From Hirudinaria manillensis (taxonomy: Eukaryota; Annelida; Clitellata; Hirudinida; Hirudinidae), in assembly GCA_034509925.1 (NCBI GenBank), contig CM067534.1, positions 6,598,001 through 6,662,000 on the forward strand: a DNA stretch of 64,000 bases, read 5' to 3'. Shown here piece by piece: positions 49,132-59,796 of the stretch. Position 1 is the first letter of the stretch. Every line of letters begins with the position of its first letter. The notes under the pieces were generated by a model, which saw only the letters and a program-made list of their open reading frames with translations, was not told the origin of the DNA and ran no database searches. Position numbers and translations under genes: made by a program.

Positions 49132-51138
49132 ACATTCAATTATCTCCTAGACAGTCAACAATTCCTGTCTCCAAAGTGCTCAGTTATCACTTTTGCATAT
49201 GTATCTGTTTCACTTATCTTATTGGACAGTTCAACACTCAAGTCTGGCCTGATCTGGCTTGTCGTTTCGATTTATCCACCATATTTCCTTACTATTTCTT
49301 GTTGTCACCAAGGCTAACTTCACGATGGTACTCGGAGCTTTAAATGTAATTTGTTTTCTGGCAAGAAGTCATCCGTCAGCTTTAACTTGTTTCGATCCAA
49401 AATCTCTAATGGACAGAGATCAAATGTTCTGTGATACTATTAGTGACTATTGCAAGGGTGAATGCTTCAATCCTGAGATTTGAGAATTCATTTGCTTTGA
49501 ATTTGTGGCACGATTTGAGCATAATTGTTACTTATGTTTCATTGTTCTTTGAACAATTCAAAATAAAGCCAGGTGAAAGCATGGAGCTTGTTTTCGTTTT
49601 GTCCTACATTTTAGAAATGTTTACATTCTGCAACCAGCTGCTTTAAACCTGAATATGTACAACAATAACGATTCAAAGCATAAATTTAAGTACATGCCCA
49701 AAAGGTAATAGAACTACAGCTCAAAGATAATAGCACATATTTATATTCGAAACAGAGCTCGTGAGAAAAAAGAAGAGGAGATTGTGAATTACATTTGTAA
49801 TCTTTATTTGTATTTACTAATGGGGATTTTGCATCGTCTCTCCCTCTAATCACTTAAGATTATGCCTTTAGCAATTATTTACGTTTGTCTCTATTTATTT
49901 GGTTTATAAGTTTATACGTTTAAGAACCTTTAACCATTTGGGCGCAACACAGACGAAACAAACTCGATAATATTTACGATAATCATGTTCTGCGTCGTTT
50001 CTTTTATTCAAAAACGCGCCACTTGTTTTGTTTACTAGAAATCCTTCAAATATGCTTCTCGAATTTAGTACCACTTGTGTAAAATGTGGATACGACGACA
50101 TTTATGCTTTTTATTTTCAACTCCTTTTGCTCGACGGTTCGTAATGGCACCCTCAAAAACCAGCCTCACGAAACATAATCACAATAGATTTAAATGAGAC
50201 CTGTTGCAACTGGGCCACTAAATCTAGTGAAATAGGTTAATGTTAATAGGTGACAACATGTGCCTGGAAATTGACCTTTGACGAATTATTTGTGGGGCGA
50301 GCAGATGGTTCCAGAAAATACAAATTAACCTTCAATTTAATTCCTTAACAATATTCAAGTTGTGGTCAAGAAAAGAGCCTGACATATTTGATGAAATTTG
50401 ACAAAACACATCGCGTTGTCTAAAAATTTGGTTTTATTGGAATATTGAATTTCACATTATTTAGCGAACATCTTCGAAGTCTCGAAGAGTCGAATCAATG
50501 AAATTGTTTTTAATTGTAACGTTTAAGTTATGCGAAATTTTGTATATAAATACATAAATTACTGCCAAGTTATTTAAAGAGGTTCAAATGTATGCCTAAG
50601 CGTTTGTTTGTAGCGGAGTCATCCAAATGGCCGCCTATAGGTCAGATCCACCCCGTCAAGGGGTGGAATGGCTCGTAAAGATACAACAGACAACTTCAAA
50701 CACTGTTATAGAAAATGTAATGGACTGATGTTACAGAAATTATAATGGGCTTAATTTTCATTCTCCTTTTTAATTTCCAATTAAATTTAAACTAATGCCA
50801 GCAGCCTCATGTCTCACCCTAAGTATTTATACAAAAATAACTTGAAACTTTGGAAATCGAAACACGATTAAACCTCACAATTTTTTAAAAGCTATCACGA
50901 ACAACAAAAGAAATAACTGGAGAATCAAGCTGTTTCTGAGTGAATCGGTTCAAGCAAAGAGCTCAGCTAGAGGTAAATCTCATTGAGCGCTGTATGGATG
51001 TAGAATATTATTTAATGTCAACAGCCTTTCTATTCGTAAAATAAATAATAATAGATAAACCTAAAGCAACTCATTTATTCGTTCAAATTTCAAATTTATT
51101 TTCATCAAATAAGCTCCCTGCGTTTGCTATTGGATGCC
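49132..51138. other. 3' region between convergent 4E-BP and copy B
   Basis: It holds the 4E-BP 3' UTR (AATAAA at 49562) and, at the right, the copy B 3' UTR (AATAAA motifs on the minus strand near 51075 and 51100). The middle has no recognised gene. Confidence 0.45.
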
Positions 51139-54100
51139 TTAGCTGTCAACATATGGTCCACTTTCCACGCTAACAAGACTATTAATGACAAAATACAGAG
51201 ATTCCATTTTTGGCTGTGAAAACAAATGATCGGTGACTAATAGTGAACAACAAATACTCCATAAAATAATATCTTAAACTCACTTCGTCTAAATTTCTAT
51301 TGTAAAGGACATTTATTACGTCTTGTTTCATGTGTTTGAACTCATCAGGTAATATCAAGAAAGGACTTCAAAAAATGAATCGTAAATTTATAATAATATT
51401 AATAATGATGATGATGATAATAATGATGATAGCAACAACAATAATAATTTAATCACTCATTAATCGGAGTAAAATAAAAAAAAAGAATGAAAAGCTTTCC
51501 TACCATTCATTTACGATGATTTTATAAAACCAAGCCCGTGAACAGCGGGGACAAATAAGACCCTTTAACAATCCAATAAGCGTTTGCCTGAGGAAAATAT
51601 CGGCCCTTCTGAAAACCATTGCTTCATTAATTTGTATCTAAAACGACAAAATGTGATGGTTCAAGTCAATCGTAATGTAAAATATACTTGTACTTAATGG
51701 TTTGTGTCGTACTAGGACAAGGACAAGAAGTACAATTAATGGCTTATTGATAATTCCATATTCTTACATCAAAAATTGTAGTGTGAGTCAAAAATGCGGT
51801 GTGAATGATTGACAGCAATTCGACACCTCTCATAAAATCATCGTAACAAAAGAATTTTTCGACGGTGTAATCTCGCTCGTATTTAAAATCTATATCATCG
51901 ATCTCCGAAAATAGGCCGGTTTCATATATCTGGGCATAATATCGATCGCCTGGATCACTGTTAGGATCTTCCGATAAATATGGTTTTATTATATGTTTGT
52001 GGTACTTTTCAATGCCACGAAATAAAGACTCATCTGAAAAGGAGTACTGAAATGATAACATATAATTAGATCAGCAATTTAGTTAGACTAAAAGTAGCTA
52101 AAAAAAATACTTGCAGCGAATAAATAATTAAGTCTATAATCAAACGCTTCTAAGATTGAAATCATCTTCGACACAAAACGTTCGCTCAGATCTTCGGGTC
52201 CACCATCTTTAACACTCTAAGGAATTAAGGAAATCGATCAAAAGCTATATAAAATCGTATTATATAAATAGATCGAAGTAGAGTGAATTTATCCCGAGCC
52301 TATGTTATATATTTACGATTTCCTTATATCATAATATTACTTACTAAATACGTGCCTTTCAGAAAATCCTCCAAGCGCTTGAGTTTTGAACTTTTGTCTT
52401 TTGCTGACTTAAAGAATATATACAAAGAATCAAGAAGATTGAACATGAAATCTCCGTCACTGGTTGTCCTCATCAACAGATTTATAAAATTCTCGTCAAG
52501 GTCTTCCTAAAAAGAATGAATTTGAAAGTAAATTAAAGACGTTCGCACATTTTTTACCCTTTCGATGAAATATTCGTTTCGATTAATCCCTAAATGTTTT
52601 ACAGGAAAATAGCAAATTAATAACCTCTTTCAAGGAATTGCAAACTTCGTAACATGTCATTACATCGCGATTAAGGTGAAAGGATTTCGGGTCTATTTTT
52701 GAGATTATCGAAGTGCCTGGAAAACATATATAATTATCTACATGATGGTCGTCTATATCTAATACTTAACAACGTTAATATGTTATTGCGTCATGCATTA
52801 CCAATTATTTGTAATACAATATTACATATTTAATTTCATTGTTAATATCAACAGAGTCATCTTACATTGCCGAGCAAGCCAATTACAAAGCCTCCTTTGC
52901 TGCGGATCTTTAGCTTGAGGAATTTTTTGCAGTTTTGATAAACGTAAGAAAACATCTGTAACTAAGGTTTTTAATCATTAGTTCTATTGTAATACTAAAT
53001 TATGGAATAAACATAGACTTTACTTCGTAGCTCATTGATTATTTTCACGTCCTTATCAAGACAAACCTTCAGGAATTTTAATGAAAGGCATAATTTTCTC
53101 TGGCTTCTTATTTCTAGATCATAATTGTACCTATACAAATTGAAATTAAATTATGAACAAAATTGGATTTCTTTGAATCTTTGACCCTTTGAGCCCTGCA
53201 GGGCTGTGAAATTTAAACTATTCCGCAGTAAACGACGTGATTAATATTAATTAGATTGTAAACTCCGCCCATCAGTGCTGTCCACCAGTGATGCCAATTT
53301 GAAATGTATCTATCTTTATTTTAATTTAACATAATTATCTATATTCTGATTTAATTTATGAAACATATATTAATTGTATTTATTTAATGTATTAAATAAA
53401 ATCTATTATTCACTGGACAAAAAATAACAAATGAAATATCATTGTTTAATTATTATTCAAATGTAAAATAACATATATACATTTCAAATTGACAATACTA
53501 GTGCCATTCATATTGATTGTCAGAGTTAAGTTTGCGTTGGGGGATAATATTGACGAAGTTTTATGCGGTTTTGGACAGTTTCTCTCCCAAAGGATCAAAG
53601 GGCTATCGCTATACAGAAATTCTGGCTCCCTTACGCAGAATCAAATTTTTCTTCTGAATTCAATAAATCTCCAGTTGTGTTTTCCAACAATTGCAGGTAC
53701 GTTTGATCCAAAATACGAATGCGTGGTCGTTGACTCTATATATTGTTTGAAATATTTAAAACTAAATATATCGTGCAGTCAATTTTATAATTAGTTACCC
53801 GAAGTTTGTCAAGCAACTTGTGGTATAACGGAAAGCAATCCGTAGCTAATAAGGCACTGTTCTTGAAGGATTTTGTTTTGCCTTTACCTGTTGAAATAAA
53901 TGACCTTTAAATGAACATACAATTCATTTGAGGAGGCCTCACACAAACCTGGATTCGCAGCAGGAATGCTTTCGCCTGGATATAATATATCGTCAATTGA
54001 ACAGATCGACGTGTCGCTCAAGTCCGGTAAGATGGCGCTGTTAAGAAAGTGAGATTATTTGACGTATTAGCGAAATCACATTAGTAAGAACACAACGTAG

Positions 54101-54501
54101 ACGCTGCTAAGATGTGATAATTAATATTATGCTGATATTCTGAGAATTGATGAATATATCAAAGAAAAATTTTGACTATGCGTCGGAATAATTTCAAAAC
54201 AACCTTAGTTCGGCTGAGATTTTTCGGAATCTTCTAAAACTTTTTTCTTCAATCTAAAACAAGTAAAATAAAATGCCTTTACAATTGTCAGGCTGTAGAA
54301 TTGAAGGCATTATTAAATCACAGTCGATTCTGACCACCAAACATGTCTCATATTCTTTTAGAAGTTCCTTTAATTCTCTGACAAATCTGCAAGACTCTGG
54401 AAAATAAAAGTTCTTAATTTTATGAATCAGATCGATAATTGAATGACAACTATCCACATACGCGATGTTTTGTTTTGAACTTGTTCCTTGTTCTGGGCCA
54501 T
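51139..54501 (-). CDS. Unrecognised 517-residue protein, copy B of inverted gene pair
   Basis: Exons 54501-54462, 54396-54335, 54253-54204, 54037-53949, 53887-53799, 53735-53635, 53130-53024, 52955-52866, 52716-52625, 52506-52345, 52216-52115, 52046-51768, 51637-51504, 51365-51284 and 51213-51139 join in frame. All match copy A in length except exon 11, which is 3 bases shorter. The protein is closely similar to copy A: FVRELKELLKEYETC, GIEKYHKHIIKPYLSEDPNS, RYYAQIYETGLFSEIDDIDF. It differs most in exon 13, where a CPRC pair appears. Intron 11 has a GC donor (GCT|GCAAGT) where copy A has GTAAGT. Intron 6 is 504 bases instead of 116 because of an insertion. No stop or frameshift was seen, so I read it as a working gene, not a pseudogene. 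Confidence 0.74.
53185..53602. mobile_element. Fold-back MITE-like element in intron 6 of copy B
   Basis: About 418 bases absent from the same intron of copy A. The left end starts CCCTTTGAGCCC and the right end, read on the other strand, starts CCCTTTGATCC. Further in, both sides carry CCGCA-TAAA and a TCAATATT/TTAATATT block, and later CAATTTGAAATGTAT. The element is thus an imperfect palindrome with no coding frame, as in non-autonomous DNA transposons. The CCCTTT terminus recalls piggyBac-like ends, but no clear TTAA target duplication is visible. Confidence 0.6.
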
Positions 54502-55529
54502 TTTCTTAAAAACGTAAAAAGTTTCTAAAGATATTTAGAATATCTGTATATTCTAAGTCCAATCCTATTTACCAATGACATCGTGCGTTTACAAATAGAT
54601 ATGGTAATTGAATGATCATGAATTTCATGCCGTTTTAATATTACTTCATAAAAATTTTACAATCAGATATTTGAAATTAACACACAAATTTTAAATTACG
54701 AACATTTCTTTAAGAAAGCTCAGTTTATATTCTAGTCTTAAAATGCATTTTATGAGGCTCAAATGTCTTTAAAATTGGCGACCAGTGTTGACATATATAC
54801 TGAATGCTAAAGTATAAGCATGAGTAAAAGTATTAGCGATCCAAGCTCTAGTACTCAAGATTTGAGTAAAGGTACCGATGTGACGTGAACGGTATTTGGA
54901 AAATTCACCGAACGGAAAAATTAACTAAAGCCGGATCATGGGACACTATGGGACAGCTGACAACAATAGAAATGCACTATGAGCACAATTAAATATTCCC
55001 CACTCGATTAAAGCCTTCTATTCGTTTAATGTTAATATTAATCGCTTTTCCATCGCAGTTCATCTTCAAACAACACTTTATTTCAAAAGGTCAAAAAGGG
55101 CAGAAATCAATAATTGAATAAATAAATTATTTTAAACAATAACTTCTACATATTTCTAGTTTTATTATGTTTTTATTATTTTAAAATGTTTGAATTATTT
55201 GCAGATCAGAACTTTAGCGCGAGTATGGTAATCTTTCGTTCAGATTATACATTTTCTAGGATCAGATACAGATAGTCGATGACTGAAGTTAAATTATTTG
55301 AAATTAAACCCAAAAAAATCAAAAGTCAACGGCAAATCGCAACATTCGAAGTTTGAGTGAAAACCACGAGATTGCAAGCTTTAATGTTATTGGAAGGCGG
55401 ATATATCGTCAGACCGTCAGCTCATTCGGGATTGCGTTTCGTCGTTGTGAGATATTTCGTTCGAAATAGAATTATAAGGAAAAATAATTCTTCCGGTACT
55501 TTGCTTCTTTCCAAATTTAAATTTTGATT
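54502..55529. promoter_or_regulatory. Divergent upstream region, copy B / NSDHL
   Basis: About 1 kb between two start codons facing away from each other. AT-rich, with a more GC-rich patch near 55380-55450 that could be the NSDHL promoter. No strong core element recognised. Confidence 0.4.
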
Positions 55530-58500
55530 ATGGATGGTAAACATCATCATGCAAAGGTTGGAAAGTGATTGTTTTAAGGATATAAATTCATTTTTAAAGA
55601 TTGCGCTTTGATTTGATTTGTGGGAATTGCAGTCTGTTTAGAAGTATTTTTTTAGGATTTGGCATAGAATTTTTCTTATGCGAAATTACTCTGGACACAA
55701 TCTAATAAACATTTTTGCCGATGAATTATCAATGTGCCGAGGTTACGTTGTGTGGGTATTGCATAACCGTTTACTTACATAACCCGTTATTCTATTTAAT
55801 CGCAAACCAACAAAATCGGTAAATTTTAACATAATTTATTCAACAACTAGGATCGCTTTTAAATATTGATCTGATATCGATCGCACATTTAGCCATCTCA
55901 AGGAGGGCTATGAGAGAATGAAGATGAAAGCGAGGGTTAAAGAGGATGCTGAGCACAGGTAGCTGTGTAATGTCGAGAAAATTAGTAAAGCAGTATGTTT
56001 CAAATAATAGACTAGGAGTTTAGAATTAGATCCCTATAGGGAGGGTATGACAGATTGCAACAGGCTTCCGCTCCGATCTGGTTTATAACGCCTCCCTCCG
56101 GAAGGTAATTTGAGGGGCTGGATGGGTAGCGATGCCCCAGAGTGGTCGTGTTCGGAGTTGTGTGAGGTTTTCTTCCATCTGTAAAAATTGAAATCCTGCC
56201 TCAATCCCTTGAAAGGTTCCACAAAAAGGCATTTCACAGTGGGGAAAAAGACCTCTTAAATATGCATTTTAGAGATTTGTTATGATGTTTCATGGTAATT
56301 TTATATTTTGAGTTGTGCAACTTCTAGAAGGGAATATTTTAAATGTCTCTTAAAGTTATGATCATAGATGTGATAATTTCAATAATTTATTCAAAAGCCT
56401 TTAAGATGTCTGGTGATTGGAGGGAGTGGATTCTTGGGAAGACATCTGGTGGAAAAATTGCTGGAAAGGGGCCATGAAGTTAATGTATTTGACCTGAGGA
56501 CAACATTTCAGGATGATAGAGTGCATTTCTTTAATGGAGATCTCTGCAATAAGCAGGCATGGTGGTTCAGTATGGTTTTAATATTCTGACTACTACTTAT
56601 TTTTCAAGCAAGCATATTTTAAAATTATTTTTCTACTTTACTTGGCTGGTTTTGGAATTTAGTAGCATACTATTCTAGCATTGACTCTATATGGGCATTA
56701 CTTTTGGTGAGTAGTAGCTAGATGATATTGATTTGTTATCCCAGTTGGCAAACTGTGTTTGCGTGGCTTACACTTTGGAGGAATAGAGATTTTGTTTCTC
56801 ATTATTGAACCATTCAGACTGATATCATTATTCAAATTTGTTGGATAAAACAATATCACTCTTCACTGAGTTAACATGTCCATAGTATCCATAGGTGATG
56901 AATTATGTAAATTGAGATGCATTCCGGATATGAATATTAATGAAATTATGGTTATTATGAACAATTATTCACTTGTAACTAGATATTTGTATGATATTTC
57001 ATAATTCATATTTCATAGAAAACTCGATAGTTTCAGCTAAATCAATATATTGAAATCAATGTCACATGGCAACCATCATCATGTCATCATCATGTTCATC
57101 ATCATCAGGATCTCTTGCCATCCATGGAAGGAGTCCATACAGTCTTCCATTGTGCCACTCCAAGTCCCCTGAGTAACAACAAGAAAATTTTCTTCAAAGT
57201 CAACGTGGAAGGCACGAAGAATGTCATCGAAGCTTGCCTCGAAAAGGGTATTAAGGTATGATGTACGTGTAGGTTTAATACATGTACCCAATGAGGGCAT
57301 GGCTTGTGTTGTCTGTTGCAGACATACCATTGGTTATTGATTCATGACTAATGAGAGTTTAGTTTGGGATTTTTTTTTGTAGTTGCTTCACAATCATAAA
57401 AAATAAAATTATAAATTACTTTAATATCCTATATAATTTTTTTCCTTGAATTTATTGAAGCAAGGGCTTTTATGAGTTGCAATTGTTGTTATCAATTCAC
57501 AGAATTTGGTGCTGACCAGTAGTGCCAGTGTGGTATACTCTGGCCGTAACCTCGAGAATGGTAATGAGGATTTGCCCTATGCAAGGAGACCCATGGACTA
57601 CTATACTCAAACGAAGATACAGCAAGAAAAGGTGAATTTATGTCAGTTAATACAAAGCCATTTCAATTTAAATACCAAAGCCCATTTCAAAGTTAGCAAA
57701 AAATTACAAAATATATATCAGAAGAGACTTTTATTATTGTGAACAGCTCGTTCTTGAAGCAGACAGTGAACATCTGAATACGGTGGCCATCAGGCCTCAT
57801 GGCATCTTTGGTCCGAGGGATCCTCACATGCTGCCCACCACAGCAAGACTGGCAGCTGCTGGGAAAACAAAGTTCATAATTGGGTAAATATCAGTGGAAT
57901 GAAATCTTGAGTTAATTTAGGATTGGGTTATTATATATATACATACATATATATTTATATACTATAATTGTTTATTTATGATGAAATATTTATTAATATA
58001 TTTCATTAAGTACTAATAAAATTGTTGATAAATAAATAAATAAAATTGGTAAATAAATTTATTTCAAATACTTACCAGCAAGGGGAAAAACTTGGTTGAT
58101 TTCACATATGTTGAGAATGTGGTTCTGGGACATGTAATGGCTGCTGAAAATCTTGGACCGAACTCAAATCTCAAAGGAAAGGTAATGAGTATTGGAATAT
58201 TGCTTGTTTTTGTGAGTTGTTTTTAATTGCTTTCATTTGGTATGTTGCCTCGTGAAAATGAAGCATTTCAGACGCCAAAACATTGGTGATGGTTTATTCA
58301 AGATGTTGGGAAATTAAGCATTTTTGTAATAATAATTGTGATAATTTTTTGAAATAATATTTTTTTTTCACTGTAGGCCTACAACATAACGAACGACGAG
58401 CCCGTGCTGTTCTGGAAGTTCATGGCAAAGATTCTGACGGGACTCGGTTACGCCGCCCCCAAGTACCATCTCAATTATTACCTGATCTACTTCCTGGCAG

Positions 58501-58724
58501 TCATCGTTCACTTCTTTGTGCTCATACTGAGTCCCTTCAAGACCATACGCCCCACTCTGAGTCCGATGACTGTCGCTCTGGCCGGCACCCATCACTTCTA
58601 CAGCTGCGAAAAGGCCAAGCAAGATTTTCACTACCGGCCCTCTGTGAAACTCGATGATGGCATAAAGAAAACCCTGGCATCGTGCCCTGATCTTCATACT
58701 TCCCCCAACAAGAAGACCAGCTGA
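55530..58724 (+). CDS. NSDHL: Sterol-4-alpha-carboxylate 3-dehydrogenase, decarboxylating
   Basis: Exons 55530-55556, 56398-56556, 57109-57255, 57503-57631, 57747-57883, 58079-58181 and 58377-58724 encode 349 residues. NSDHL removes the C4 carboxyl group in cholesterol synthesis, using NAD(P)+, on the ER and lipid droplets. Seen: the Rossmann motif VIGGSGFLG (about 15-23), [35 protein letters not shown], catalytic YTQTK (Y145, K149), [21 protein letters not shown] and ITNDEP, and a C-terminal hydrophobic stretch ([17 protein letters not shown]). The first exon (nine residues) is inferred from phase and a GT donor. Intron 2 has a GC donor (CAG|GCATGG): it keeps the frame and gives the family sequence LCNKQDL. 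AATAAA at 59098. Confidence 0.94.
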
Positions 58725-59796
58725 GCTAAACAAGCCAACTTCCTTTACGGATGTGCCTTCCCCGATTTCCATTCGCCTTGCAGCTTGAAAATCCGTCACT
58801 TTTTTTTTCAAAGATAGAAAGATTAGGTTGAGCTAGCTTTTTCTCTTTTTTGTGATGTATGATGATAATAGTTTCTAGGCTATGACAGGCTTTTAAGCAT
58901 GTGAAAGCTCCCAGCAGATTCCATAAAGCTTGAAGTGTGTCTCCAGGTAGCTAATTCTATTTTCTTGAAATTTTATTTTTGGAGTTCAGATTTTAATCTT
59001 TGCACTTTTGAAGAGAAAGGACATATCCATTTATTCTGGCAAAAGGGGCATTTTGTTTGCTTGCTTGTGGAATTTCATACAGTTTGTGCATTTTATGAAT
59101 AAAGATAAAAGTGAGCTTAAATATGTTCATTAATGGTAAATAAATACTAGCCAAGGCACTGCTAATGCAAAGTCCGGGCCTGCATGTATTTAAATTAACA
59201 TTAAACCTTTAAGCAGCAGAAAAATGGCTAACTAACGATCACTTTGTAGGTACTAAAAGATTGAAGGTGTCATGTCATGTTATATTATCAGGTCTGCTCT
59301 CAGCCACTATCAAGACAACAAATAACCTTTCTAAACTGTTACAAATGTGACTGCGTTCATGTAGCATTACGATTGCATGAGCAAATAGAAAGCATATTTT
59401 GAAAAACGCACGCACCACGATTAGCAACCGAGCGGCTAATCTGGCTGACTTCAAAAAGGATAATACAAACAGCAGATGTCAACATAATAAATAGAAATGG
59501 AATACTCGTGCTGACTGGTAAAAGTCAATTGAATGAATATGTAAAATTCAGTAAAAATGCAAAAAAAAGCTACTGAAATGTCGAGCCAAAATGGAATAAC
59601 ATTATGACTGGTTAGGCGAAGGTCAATGACTTGAATCCTAGGTCTGGCCGTTTGATGCATCACAAATTAATATATCACCTGACATAAAATGTGCTAAAAA
59701 AAAATTATGCAAGGACCAAAAATACTCCCCCCTCTTCCAAAGAACACGTAAACAGCGAACGAGCCATCAGACTGAAAAACAAAGCCTGCTTCGATA
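58725..59796. other. 3' region between convergent NSDHL and AGPAT5
   Basis: Holds both 3' UTRs. No other feature recognised. Confidence 0.5.
59098..59103 (+). terminator. NSDHL poly(A) signal
   Basis: AATAAA 374 bases after the NSDHL stop codon. Confidence 0.6.

Larger units (their letters stand above)
51095..54501 (-). repeat. Right arm of ~3 kb inverted segmental duplication
   Basis: Partner of the left arm at 29418-32457, separated by about 18.6 kb that carry six unrelated genes. It is longer than the left arm mainly because of the intron 6 insert. Confidence 0.85.

Noticed and set aside
53489-53794. 101-codon plus-strand ORF, with a similar minus-strand ORF in copy A at 30125-30343
   Set aside because: Both are antisense to exon 6 of the duplicated gene. 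The similarity comes from the duplication, not from a separate gene.
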